Assembly (NCBI RefSeq): GCF_013359865.1
Contig: NZ_JABMCE010000043.1
Span: 1-38,456, forward strand
DNA from: Curtobacterium pusillum
GTDB taxonomy: Bacteria; Actinomycetota; Actinomycetes; Actinomycetales; Microbacteriaceae
Length of the DNA stretch: 38,456 nucleotides
Direction: 5' to 3'
Shown: in pieces, positions 1 to 8,960 of the stretch
Layout: every line of letters starts with the position of its first letter
Position numbering within the stretch: the stretch's first letter is position 1
Made by a program: the position numbers and the translations under genes
The notes under the pieces: model-generated
The model's input: only the letters and a program-made list of their open reading frames with translations
What the model was told of the DNA's origin: nothing
Databases searched by the model: none

Positions 1-40
1 CCGCACCGCGCCTCCAGGCCCGCCCCGCGACCGCTGACCC

Positions 41-82
41 GCGCGCCCGCGCGCCCGCGCGCCCGCCCGCTCGCTCGCTCGC
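41..82. repeat. GC-rich simple repeat
   Basis: Three perfect copies of the 8-mer GCGCGCCC (41-64) run into a short GCCC stretch and three TCGC units (71-82). No coding region is supported in positions 1-140; apart from this repeat and the 13-bp repeat next to it I see nothing there. It is probably slippage-prone spacer sequence. Confidence 0.8.
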
Positions 83-106
83 CGCTCCATCCCGGCAGCG
101 CCCGGC

Positions 107-145
107 TTGTCCCGCGAAGTTGTCCCGTGAAGTTGTCCCGCGAAA
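107..145. repeat. three tandem 13-bp repeats abutting the terminator
   Basis: Consecutive units TTGTCCCGCGAAG (107-119), TTGTCCCGTGAAG (120-132) and TTGTCCCGCGAAA (133-145). The last unit overlaps the left arm of the perfect hairpin that follows. Seen directly in the sequence; the function is unknown. Confidence 0.85.
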
Positions 146-190
146 GCGACAGTCCCCCGCGGATGTTCCCGCGGGGGACTGTCGCTTTCG
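141..190. terminator. perfect 22-bp hairpin downstream of the liv substrate-binding gene
   Basis: The arms 141-162 and 169-190 are exact reverse complements with a 6-nt loop (ATGTTC). The hairpin lies 10 nt beyond the stop codon of the minus-strand lipoprotein gene, so it most likely ends that transcript. There is no U-tract, so this is an intrinsic terminator of the GC-rich type or a 3'-end stabiliser. The same sequence would also work for plus-strand transcription entering from the left. Confidence 0.85.
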
Positions 191-200
191 CGCGTTGGAC

Positions 201-1532
201 CTACTTCTTGACCGAGCCCTGGATGGCGCTCTGGTAGACGGGCTTGTTGTCGCCGTCGAACTTGTAGATGCCGATGTAGGCGCTCGACGGGTCGTTGCCA
301 TCGTCGAACGGACCGATGCCCGAGGGTCCCGTGTAGTGGATGTCCTCACCCTTGCCGAGCAGGGCCTTGCAGTCCTTGAACGTCGAGCACTCGGTGCCCC
401 CGTCGGCTCCGGACACCGCGGCCATGTTGGCCTGGATGGTGCCCGAGTCCGTGCCCTTGCCCTTCACGGCGGCGAGGGCTGCGAGGACGGTGGCGTCGTA
501 CGACTCCGCCGCGTACGAGTAGTCGGCGAGGTCCTTGCCCGACGACTTCTTGTAGTAGGCCGCGAGCTGCTGCTTGAACTCGGCCTTCGGCGAGGCGCCG
601 GGGATGGTGCCCTGAGCACCGGTGAGGGTGCCCTTGTCGAAGTCCTTCGAGTAGTCGGCCGTGTTGCCGTCCGACATGTAGATCTTCGACATGTCCGCGT
701 TCTGCGACTTCAGCTCCGGGATGATCGACTTCGTCTCGTCGAACGCCAGGATCACGATCGCGTCGGGCTTCGTGGCGAGCGCCGCGGTGACCTCGGACGA
801 GAACGTCGTCTGGCCGGGCGGGAACTCCTGGCCCTTGCCCTTGCCGCCGTACACGACGGATCCACCGGAGTCCTCGATCGCCTTCTGGACCGTGTTGCGC
901 AGGCCGGTGCCGTACGTGTCGTTGAAGACGAGGAACGCGACCTTGGCGTTGCCGTCGCCCGTGACGAGCTGGCCGAGCGCGGAACCCTGCACCGAGTCCG
1001 GCGGAGCGGTCCGGTAGTAGTACGACGAGTAGCCGGACAGGTCGGACGCGGTGTTCGCGGGGGAGATCTCCACGATGCAGTTGCTCGTGAGCTGGTCGAT
1101 GACGTTGAGCGTGACGCTGGAGGACTCGGCGCCGATCGCGACCGGCACCTTCGCGTTCACGAGCTTCGTCGCCGCCGAACTCGAGACGGTCATGTCGTTG
1201 CTGTCGCCGGAGTCGGTGGCGGGGTCGATCGAGACGTCCTTGTCGAGCACACCACCGGCGGCGTTGATGTCCTGCACCGCGAGGCCCACCCCGGACTCGG
1301 CGGGCGGGTTGAGGTACGCGAGCGAACCGGTGAGCGGGAGGATCGTGCCGATCTTCAGCGCGTCGGTGCTGGGGGTGTCGGGGGCCTTGCAGCTGGCCGC
1401 GGGGTCCTTCTTCGCCCCGCTCGACGCGGACGAGGTCTGGGAGGCGCTGCCGGTGGTGGAACAGGCGGCGAGCAGGAGCGCTGCCGCTCCCGCCACTGCC
1501 AGTGCCGTGGTGGCACGGGTGGTTCTGATCAT
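201..1532 (-). CDS. branched-chain amino acid-type ABC transporter substrate-binding lipoprotein (LivJ-like)
   Basis: 443-residue extracytoplasmic binding protein of the Leu/Ile/Val (periplasmic binding protein type 1) family. It should be a membrane-anchored lipoprotein that delivers substrate to a LivHMGF permease. An N-terminal signal peptide with a lipobox ending LLAAC puts the lipidated cysteine near residue 24, followed by a Ser/Thr-rich linker. The mature part begins with the typical LKIGTILPLTGSLAYLNPP stretch. The ATG at 1532 was chosen because signal peptide and AAAGGG-type ribosome site fit it; the longer open frame upstream has no signal. The matching permease and ATPase genes start at 4350 on the other strand, so the binding protein is separated from its transporter by two genes. 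Substrate is probably branched-chain amino acids, but this family also binds amides, urea and aromatic compounds. Confidence 0.9.
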   Translation of the reverse strand: MIRTTRATTALAVAGAAALLLAACSTTGSASQTSSASSGAKKDPAASCKAPDTPSTDALKIGTILPLTGSLAYLNPPAESGVGLAVQDINAAGGVLDKDVSIDPATDSGDSNDMTVSSSAATKLVNAKVPVAIGAESSSVTLNVIDQLTSNCIVEISPANTASDLSGYSSYYYRTAPPDSVQGSALGQLVTGDGNAKVAFLVFNDTYGTGLRNTVQKAIEDSGGSVVYGGKGKGQEFPPGQTTFSSEVTAALATKPDAIVILAFDETKSIIPELKSQNADMSKIYMSDGNTADYSKDFDKGTLTGAQGTIPGASPKAEFKQQLAAYYKKSSGKDLADYSYAAESYDATVLAALAAVKGKGTDSGTIQANMAAVSGADGGTECSTFKDCKALLGKGEDIHYTGPSGIGPFDDGNDPSSAYIGIYKFDGDNKPVYQSAIQGSVKK

Positions 1533-1552
1533 CCGTGGAGCCCTTTCTCTGC

Positions 1553-1570
1553 GCGGAACCTCGGTTCCGC
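1553..1570. promoter_or_regulatory. 18-bp perfect inverted repeat in the leader of the binding-protein gene
   Basis: GCGGAACC and GGTTCCGC are exact inverted copies with a 2-nt centre. The element lies between the likely -10 box (TACGTT on the minus strand, 1585-1590) and the ribosome site of the gene starting at 1532. It could be a repressor operator or a small RNA hairpin; the sequence does not decide. Confidence 0.5.
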
Positions 1571-1584
1571 TGGGGATGTGAGAG

Positions 1585-1590
1585 AACGTA
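1585..1590 (-). promoter_or_regulatory. putative -10 box of the LivJ-like gene
   Basis: The minus strand reads TACGTT, fitting the TANNNT pattern seen upstream of many genes here. It would give a leader of about 45 nt before the ATG at 1532. No convincing -35 box is visible. Confidence 0.4.
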
Positions 1591-1729
1591 GGGTCCCGGT
1601 GTTTCAGCCGCGTGACGGGGCGGTACGCAAAGTGTTTCGTTACCCAGCCGTGACGCTGCCGCGTCTCGGGACCGTCGGGACGTCTCGCGCCCGACGGATG
1701 GTCCGGTAGGCCGTCCTGGAGGCGCGGCG

Positions 1730-1735
1730 TACGTT
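1730..1735 (+). promoter_or_regulatory. -10 box of a leaderless promoter for the SDR gene
   Basis: TACGTT is followed by exactly 7 nt (CCCCCGC) and then the ATG at 1743. No Shine-Dalgarno sequence precedes the ATG. This spacing places the transcription start at or next to the A of the start codon. Confidence 0.55.
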
Positions 1736-1742
1736 CCCCCGC

Positions 1743-2543
1743 ATGAGTGACTTCCAGCCCACCAGGGCAATCATCACCGGCTCTGAATCCGGGATCGGCC
1801 GCGCCACGGCCGTCGCGCTCGCCAGCGCCGGCATGGACATCGGCATCACCTACCTGTCCGAGCCGGAGCGCGCCGAAGCGACCGCCGCCGAGGTCCGCGA
1901 GCTCGGTCGGCAAGCGTACGTCGAGCAGATCGACGTCTCCGACCTGGCGACCGCGGGCGCGGTCATCGACCGGCTCGTGGAGCAGCTCGGCGGCGTCGAC
2001 GTCATCGTCGCCGACGCCGGGACGGGCGACAACGCACCGTTCCTCGAGATGACCCTCGACCAGTGGCGACACACGGTGTCCACCGACCTCGACGGTGCGT
2101 TCGTCACCATCCAGGCGGCGGCGAAGCACATGGTCGCCGCGGGGAACGGCGGGCGGATCATCGGGATCACGAGTGTGCACGAACACCAGCCGCGCTACGG
2201 GTCCAGTGCCTACGACGCCGCGAAGCACGGACTCGGCGGCCTGCTGAAGACCGTCGCGATCGAACTCGCGCAGTACGGCATCACCGCCAACGCCGTCGCC
2301 CCGGGGGAGATCGCGACCCGGATGACCGGAGCCGAGGACGAGGACCCGCAGACGATCGACCGACCCGGGGTCCCGCTCGGTCGGCCCGGGAACGCGTGGG
2401 AGATCGCCGCCGCGGTGGCGTTCCTGGCGTCGCGAGCGTCGTCCTACATCACCGGGGTGTCGCTGCCGGTCGATGGAGGCATGCTGCAGATGGGGCCGCA
2501 CGGCGGCAGCCACATCACGTCGAACGACTGGCGTTCCGCCTAG
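1743..2543 (+). CDS. SDR-family NAD(P)-dependent oxidoreductase
   Basis: 266-residue classical short-chain dehydrogenase/reductase, expected to be cytosolic and to oxidise or reduce a hydroxyl/keto group with NAD(P). The cofactor glycine motif TGSESGIG is at residues 12-19. The catalytic Ser is in GITSVHEHQP (about 144), and the Tyr and Lys are in SAYDAAKHG (Y157, K161). The GITSVHEH pattern resembles glucose/polyol dehydrogenase-like SDRs. Two usual motifs deviate: NNAG reads ADAG, and the tetrad Asn position in the V-N-x-x-G motif reads TDLDG. A C-terminal PVDGGM motif is present as usual. The start appears leaderless. It lies between the LivJ-like gene (divergent) and guaB (convergent, 25 nt apart), so it is probably monocistronic. 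Its substrate is unknown. Confidence 0.9.
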   Translation: MSDFQPTRAIITGSESGIGRATAVALASAGMDIGITYLSEPERAEATAAEVRELGRQAYVEQIDVSDLATAGAVIDRLVEQLGGVDVIVADAGTGDNAPFLEMTLDQWRHTVSTDLDGAFVTIQAAAKHMVAAGNGGRIIGITSVHEHQPRYGSSAYDAAKHGLGGLLKTVAIELAQYGITANAVAPGEIATRMTGAEDEDPQTIDRPGVPLGRPGNAWEIAAAVAFLASRASSYITGVSLPVDGGMLQMGPHGGSHITSNDWRSA

Positions 2544-2568
2544 CGCGCCCCGGGGGGCGGGGCCGGGA

Positions 2569-4314
<1,746 letters not shown>

Positions 4315-4315
4315 C

Positions 4316-4321
4316 TAGCGT
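4316..4321 (+). promoter_or_regulatory. putative -10 box of the liv permease operon
   Basis: TAGCGT, 28 nt before the GTG at 4350, with GAGAGG (4337-4342) as ribosome site in between. The 278-nt interval 4072-4349 separates guaB and the liv operon, which diverge; apart from this box and the ribosome sites I recognise no other element in it with confidence. Confidence 0.4.
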
Positions 4322-4349
4322 CCTCGTCATCCGAACGAGAGGCTCTTCC

Positions 4350-5795
4350 GTGGGATCCATCACTCCTCCGGGACCTGTGCTGCTGCGCGGGTTCCGCCTC
4401 CGCCGGGGGCGCCGGCGAGCGGTCATCCTGGCCGTCCTCGTCGCCGCGTTCCTGGCGACCTTCCTGATCGACTGGGCGGTGACGCTGCCGGCGGTCGGCG
4501 CCACCCCGGCCCCGACCGCGAGTGCCTCGGCATCCGCGAGCAGCGCACCCGCCGACACGGCACCCGCCAGCACCCAGCCCTGCACCGTCAGTCCGACCAA
4601 CGGCTGCATCCAGGGCACCATCACCGACTCCGACCGCGAACCGGTCGAGGGCGTCGACGTCGACGTCACCGGCCCGGACGGGTTCTCGCGGACCGCGACC
4701 ACGGCCGACACCGGTCGCTGGTCGGTGAGCGTGACCCAGGCGGGCAGCTACACCGTGAGCGTCGACCAGAGCACGCTGCCGAAGGGCCAGTACCTGACGA
4801 ACGCGGCAGACGCGAAGCGGAAGGTCACCGCGAACCTCAACCAGAACGTCGGGCAGATCTTCCAGCTGTCCGACCAGCGGGGCGTGACGACCACCGACGA
4901 CGCGACGAGTGTGACGCCCCAGCGGGCCTGGCAGCAGTTCGCGTCCGGCATCCGGCTCGGGCTCCTCATCGCGCTCGCATCGGTGGGCCTCTCGCTCATC
5001 TACGGCACGACCGGCCTGTCGAGCTTCTCGCACGGCGAGCAGGTGACCCTCGGCGGTCTCCTCGCCTACCTCTTCGCGAACCAGCTCGGGTGGAACATCT
5101 GGCTGACCGGCGTCGTCGTCACGCTCCTGTGCGCGGCGACGGGGTACCTGCAGGACGCCGCGATCTGGCGTCCCCTGCGGCGCAAGCGCATCAGCCTGAC
5201 GCAGCTCATGATCGTGACGATCGGTCTGTCGATCGCCGCCCAGTACGCGTTCCAGTACTTCTTCGGCGCCTCGACCGTCCGCATCCAGCAGGGCAACCCG
5301 GAGACGATCGCCTTCGCCGGGGTCACGCTGACGGTGCAGTCCTACGTGGCGATGGCGATCGCACTCGTCGTGCTCGTCGCCACCGGGCTGTTCCTCGCGA
5401 AGACCCGGTTCGGTCGGGCCACCCGGGCGGTGTCGGACAACCCGGCCCTCGCCAGCGCCTCCGGCATCGACGTCGACCGGGTGATCCGGTTCGTGTGGAC
5501 GCTCGCCGCCGGCCTCGCGGGGCTGTCCGGGGTGATGCTCGGCCTCGTGCTGAACGGCGTGAACTGGCAGACCGGGCTCCAGCTGCTGCTGCTCATGTTC
5601 GCCTCGGTCACCCTCGGCGGGCTCGGCACCGCCTACGGGGCACTCGTCGGCTCGATGATCATCGGCATCGTCGTGGAGCTCACGAACCTCGTCCTGCCCG
5701 GTGACTTCAAGTACGCCACCGCGCTCGTGATCCTCATCCTCATCCTGCTGTTCCGGCCGCAGGGCATCTTCGGTCGTGCCGAGCGGATCGGCTAA
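4350..5795 (+). CDS. LivH-like ABC permease with an extra N-terminal extracellular domain
   Basis: 481-residue inner-membrane permease of the branched-chain amino acid type. The C-terminal part (about residue 195 on) is a normal LivH core, with LIYGTTGLSSFSHGEQVTLG near its start and ILLFRPQGIFG at its end. Before it lie an Arg-rich cytoplasmic start, one membrane helix (24-44), an Ala/Ser/Thr/Pro linker (50-77), and a carboxypeptidase-regulatory-like beta domain (about 86-165, with CIQGTITDSDREPVEGVDV). Two cysteines (78 and 86) could pair. This extension is about 190 residues beyond the usual LivH length. The GTG at 4350 is chosen for GAGAGG 7 nt upstream and the -10 box at 4316; an in-frame ATG at 4287, also with an AGGGA-like site, would add 21 residues. 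First gene of the livHMGF operon. Confidence 0.9.
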   Translation: MGSITPPGPVLLRGFRLRRGRRRAVILAVLVAAFLATFLIDWAVTLPAVGATPAPTASASASASSAPADTAPASTQPCTVSPTNGCIQGTITDSDREPVEGVDVDVTGPDGFSRTATTADTGRWSVSVTQAGSYTVSVDQSTLPKGQYLTNAADAKRKVTANLNQNVGQIFQLSDQRGVTTTDDATSVTPQRAWQQFASGIRLGLLIALASVGLSLIYGTTGLSSFSHGEQVTLGGLLAYLFANQLGWNIWLTGVVVTLLCAATGYLQDAAIWRPLRRKRISLTQLMIVTIGLSIAAQYAFQYFFGASTVRIQQGNPETIAFAGVTLTVQSYVAMAIALVVLVATGLFLAKTRFGRATRAVSDNPALASASGIDVDRVIRFVWTLAAGLAGLSGVMLGLVLNGVNWQTGLQLLLLMFASVTLGGLGTAYGALVGSMIIGIVVELTNLVLPGDFKYATALVILILILLFRPQGIFGRAERIG

Positions 5796-5807
5796 GGGAA
5801 CGCCGCC

Positions 5808-6794
5808 ATGGACTACATCCTCAACCTGCTCTCCTCGCTCAGCCAGGAGGCGCTCGCCCCGACCACGGCCGCGTTCGCGCTCGCCGCGATCGGCCTCAAC
5901 GTCCACTTCGGACTCACCGGACTCGTCAACATGGGCCAGGCGGCGTTCCTGCTGCTCGGCGCGTACGGCTTCGCCATCTCGATCACCCACGGCCTGCCGT
6001 TCGTGATGGCGGTGCTCGTGGCGCTCCTCGTGGCCATCGTGTTCGCGATCATCCTCGGCATCCCGACCCTGCGGCTCCGCGGCGACTACCTGGCGATCGT
6101 GACGATCTCCGGCGCCGAGATCATCCGCATGGTGGGACGCTCGAGCCTGCTCACCACGACGACCGGCGGCTCGAACGGCATCACCGGCTCGAGCTACCGC
6201 GACCCGTTCAACGCCCTCAGCCCGCTGCCCGACGGCACGACCACGATCCTGTGGTTCACGTACTCGAACAACGGCGTCAACGGCTGGTGGATCCGCATCG
6301 TCGCCTGGGGCCTCGTCGCCCTGTTCACCCTCGTGCTCTTCCTGCTCATGCGGAGCCCGTGGGGTCGTGTCGTGAAGGCCATCCGCGAGGACGAGGACGC
6401 CGTCCGGTCCCTCGGCAAGAACGTCTACTCGTACAAGATGCAGGCGCTCGTCTTCGGCGGCGCGCTCGGAGCCCTGGCCGGCATCGTCTACGTCCTGCCG
6501 AGCTCGGTCCAACCGGACGCGATGGGCCGTTCGATGACGTTCTTCATCTGGACGGCGCTCATCCTCGGCGGTGCGGCGACGGTCTTCGGCCCGGTACTCG
6601 GCTCCGTGCTGTTCTTCGTCGTCCGCCTCGCGATCCGCACGCTCGCGGGCGACTTCATCCCGAACTCGATCATGAACGCGCAGCAGGCGGAGCAGTTCTC
6701 GTACGTGCTCGTCGGCGTCGCCCTCATGCTCCTCATCGTGTTCCGCCCGCAGGGCCTGCTCGGCAACAAGAAGGAGCTGACGTTCAGTGTCTGA
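5808..6794 (+). CDS. LivM-like branched-chain amino acid ABC permease
   Basis: 328-residue polytopic membrane protein, the second permease subunit of the LivHM heterodimer. The family pattern ALAAIGLNVHFGLTGLVNMG is near the start. The cytoplasmic EAA-like loop contains SPWGRVVKAIREDEDAVRSLGKNV, and the end is IVFRPQGLLG. Hydrophobic segments run the whole length. The start at 5808 follows livH by 12 nt, and the end overlaps the next gene, so it is translated within the operon. The length is normal for LivM. Confidence 0.93.
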   Translation: MDYILNLLSSLSQEALAPTTAAFALAAIGLNVHFGLTGLVNMGQAAFLLLGAYGFAISITHGLPFVMAVLVALLVAIVFAIILGIPTLRLRGDYLAIVTISGAEIIRMVGRSSLLTTTTGGSNGITGSSYRDPFNALSPLPDGTTTILWFTYSNNGVNGWWIRIVAWGLVALFTLVLFLLMRSPWGRVVKAIREDEDAVRSLGKNVYSYKMQALVFGGALGALAGIVYVLPSSVQPDAMGRSMTFFIWTALILGGAATVFGPVLGSVLFFVVRLAIRTLAGDFIPNSIMNAQQAEQFSYVLVGVALMLLIVFRPQGLLGNKKELTFSV

Positions 6795-7674
6795 GACGTA
6801 CGCCCACACGAAGTCCGACCCGATCCTGGTCGTCGACGACGTCACCCGCCGGTTCGGCGGCATGACCGCGGTCGACGTGGACCACCTCGAGGTCCAGCGC
6901 GGCTCGATCACCGCCCTCATCGGGCCGAACGGCGCGGGCAAGACGACCTTCTTCAACCTGCTCACCGGGTTCGACAAGCCGAGCCCCGGGGCGTCGACGA
7001 CGTTCGACGGCGCCCGACTGCAGAAGACGAGCGCGACGCACATCGCGAACAAGGGCATGGTCCGTACGTTCCAGCTCACCAAGGCGCTCGGCCGGCTGAC
7101 GGTGATGCAGAACATGCTGCTCGGCGCCCGCGACCAGCCGGGCGAGAACTTCTTCGCCGCCCTGGTCAAGCCGGTGTGGGCGAAGCGCGAGCGGGAGATC
7201 ACGGCGAAGGCCGAGGAACTCCTCGCCCGCTTCAAGCTCGACACGAAGGCGGACGACTACGCGGGATCCCTGAGCGGCGGGCAGCGCAAGCTCCTCGAGA
7301 TGGCCCGGGCGCTCATGTCCGACCCGACGATGATCATGCTCGACGAGCCGATGGCCGGCGTGAACCCGGCGCTGACGCAGTCGCTGCTCGGGCACATCCA
7401 GTCCCTCCGCGACGACGGCATGACCGTGCTGTTCGTCGAGCACGACATGCACATGGTCCGGCACATCTCGGACTGGGTGGTCGTGATGGCCGAGGGCAAG
7501 GTCGTGGCAGAGGGACCCGCCGACACCGTGATGGACGACCGCGCGGTCATCGACGCCTACCTCGGGGCCCACCACGACACCGACCTCGGCGACGACTCGC
7601 TCCTCACCGAGGAGACCTACGAGGACCTGGCCGAGGAAGTAGCGGAAGAAGACGAGCAGGAGGCGACCCGATGA
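6787..7674 (+). CDS. LivG-like ABC transporter ATP-binding protein
   Basis: 295-residue cytoplasmic ATPase of the branched-chain amino acid transporter. Walker A is GPNGAGKTT (near residue 42), the signature is LSGGQRK, Walker B is IMLDEP and the switch His is in FVEHDMHMV. The LivG-type insertion after the Q-loop (RTFQLTKALGRLTVMQNML) is present. The start is GTG at 6787, inside the last codons of the livM-like gene (8-nt overlap), implying translational coupling. An acidic C-terminal tail of about 35 residues (EETYEDLAEEVAEEDEQE) extends beyond the usual domain. It forms a heterodimer with the product of the next gene. Confidence 0.94.
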   Translation: MSETYAHTKSDPILVVDDVTRRFGGMTAVDVDHLEVQRGSITALIGPNGAGKTTFFNLLTGFDKPSPGASTTFDGARLQKTSATHIANKGMVRTFQLTKALGRLTVMQNMLLGARDQPGENFFAALVKPVWAKREREITAKAEELLARFKLDTKADDYAGSLSGGQRKLLEMARALMSDPTMIMLDEPMAGVNPALTQSLLGHIQSLRDDGMTVLFVEHDMHMVRHISDWVVVMAEGKVVAEGPADTVMDDRAVIDAYLGAHHDTDLGDDSLLTEETYEDLAEEVAEEDEQEATR

Positions 7675-8489
7675 CCGACGCAAGCGACCCCGTGAGCCCG
7701 AGCCGCGCCTCCAGGCCGGAAGCGCCGCAGGCGGGCGCGACCACGCTGGAACGAGAGCCGGTGCTCAGCGCGAAGAACCTCGTCGCCGGCTACCTGCCGG
7801 GGGTGAACATCCTCAACGGCTGCGACCTCGACTGCTACCCGGGCGAGCTCATCGGCATCATCGGCCCGAACGGCGCCGGGAAGTCGACGCTCCTCAAGGC
7901 CCTGTTCGGCCTCGTGTCCATCCGCGAGGGCTCGGTGACCCTGCAGGGCGACGACATCACCAACCTCAGGGCGAACAAGCTCGTCCAGGCCGGCGTCGGC
8001 TTCGTCCCGCAGACGAACAACGTGTTCCCCTCGCTCTCGATCGAGGAGAACCTGCAGATGGGCCTGTACCTGCGGCCACGGAAGTTCGCCGAGCGGCTCG
8101 AGGTCATCTACGACCTGTTCCCCGTCCTCGGGCAGCGCCGCAACCAGCGCGCCGGTTCACTGTCCGGCGGCGAACGGCAGTCCGTCGCGATGGCCCGGGC
8201 GCTGATGATGGACCCGAAGGTGCTGCTGCTCGACGAGCCCTCCGCAGGACTGTCGCCGGTGCGGCAGGACGAGACGTTCATCCGCACACGCCGGATCAAC
8301 AAGGCCGGTGTGTCGATCGTCATGGTGGAGCAGAACGCGCGACGCTGTCTGCAGATCTGCGATCGTGGGTACGTGCTCGACCAGGGGAGGAACGCGTACT
8401 CGGGCACCGGGAAGGAGCTCGCCGACGACCCGAAGGTCATCGAGCTGTACCTGGGGACGCTCGCCAAGGACGTCGACGCGGCGCGGTAG
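7671..8489 (+). CDS. LivF-like ABC transporter ATP-binding protein
   Basis: 272-residue cytoplasmic ATPase, the partner of LivG. Walker A is GPNGAGKST (about residue 65), the signature is LSGGERQ, Walker B is LLLDEPSAGLSP and the switch His position is in MVEQNA, as usual in LivF. The ATG at 7671 overlaps the livG stop as ATGA. The first about 30 residues are a Ser/Pro/Ala-rich extension before the ABC domain begins at LSAKNLVAGY. It is the last gene of the operon; only a weak 6-bp hairpin (8497-8512) follows. Confidence 0.94.
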   Translation: MTDASDPVSPSRASRPEAPQAGATTLEREPVLSAKNLVAGYLPGVNILNGCDLDCYPGELIGIIGPNGAGKSTLLKALFGLVSIREGSVTLQGDDITNLRANKLVQAGVGFVPQTNNVFPSLSIEENLQMGLYLRPRKFAERLEVIYDLFPVLGQRRNQRAGSLSGGERQSVAMARALMMDPKVLLLDEPSAGLSPVRQDETFIRTRRINKAGVSIVMVEQNARRCLQICDRGYVLDQGRNAYSGTGKELADDPKVIELYLGTLAKDVDAAR

Positions 8490-8496
8490 CGCCCGT

Positions 8497-8512
8497 CGGC
8501 ACGCGGGTGCCG
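8497..8512 (+). terminator. weak hairpin after the liv operon
   Basis: CGGCAC and GTGCCG form a 6-bp stem with a GCGG loop, 7 nt after the livF stop. It has no U-tract and a short stem, so it is at best a weak terminator. The rest of the gap to 8660 holds nothing I recognise. Confidence 0.3.
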
Positions 8513-8659
8513 CTGTGGGGGCGGTATCCGCACCGAGAGGGGTCGTGCGAAGTCGCTGATGCGCCGCACGGCCCTTCTCCCACTGCGTGCGGGCGCGGGA
8601 TCGGCTCCCGTCGCGCAGGATCGACGGCCTGGAGGCGCGGCGCACCCCCGCCGGGTCGG

Positions 8660-8665
8660 TATCGT
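8660..8665 (+). promoter_or_regulatory. -10 box of a leaderless promoter for the 61-residue protein gene
   Basis: TATCGT followed by 7 nt (TCCCCGG) and then GTG at 8673. It matches the spacing of other leaderless starts in the window. No clear -35 box. Confidence 0.5.
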
Positions 8666-8672
8666 TCCCCGG

Positions 8673-8858
8673 GTGCGGACTCCCGGCCCCCTCGTGCTCG
8701 ACGCCCTCGTCTGGCTGGTCTTCGCCGCGCTCTTCGTCGGGGCAGCCCTGCTCGTGAAGGTCGCCGCCGCGCTCCTCGGCGTCCTGATCGTGCTGGCGCT
8801 CCTGCTCGGCCTCGTCCTGCGCACGCTCCGCAACCGCCGCGGGCGACGGACTCGCTGA
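8673..8858 (+). CDS. small single/double-helix membrane protein, unknown function
   Basis: 61 residues when started at the GTG at 8673 (VRTPGPLVLDALVWLVFAAL). The middle is one long hydrophobic region of about 45 residues, which could be two closely spaced membrane helices. The end is strongly basic (LRNRRGRRTR), suggesting a cytoplasmic C-terminus. The frame stays open upstream to 8559, but the extra 38 residues are Arg/Pro/Ala-rich and look like spacer; the -10 box 7 nt before the GTG supports the short form. I do not recognise a family. It sits between the liv operon and guaB3 without an obvious functional link. Confidence 0.55.
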   Translation: MRTPGPLVLDALVWLVFAALFVGAALLVKVAAALLGVLIVLALLLGLVLRTLRNRRGRRTR

Positions 8859-8948
8859 CGACACTCACCGCCGGCGCACCCACCGTGCGATCCCGCTCGC
8901 GCGCCGCTGCTGCACCGACCGCCCGGGTCACGCGGACGACGCGACCGG

Positions 8949-8954
8949 TAGGCT
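8949..8954 (+). promoter_or_regulatory. -10 box of a leaderless promoter for guaB3
   Basis: TAGGCT followed by 6 nt (TGCCGG) and then GTG at 8961. There is no Shine-Dalgarno sequence at the normal distance. Confidence 0.55.
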
Positions 8955-8960
8955 TGCCGG

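Noticed and set aside
41..145. A CRISPR-like array at the left edge
   Set aside because: The units are 8 and 13 bp in direct tandem without spacers, so they are simple repeats.
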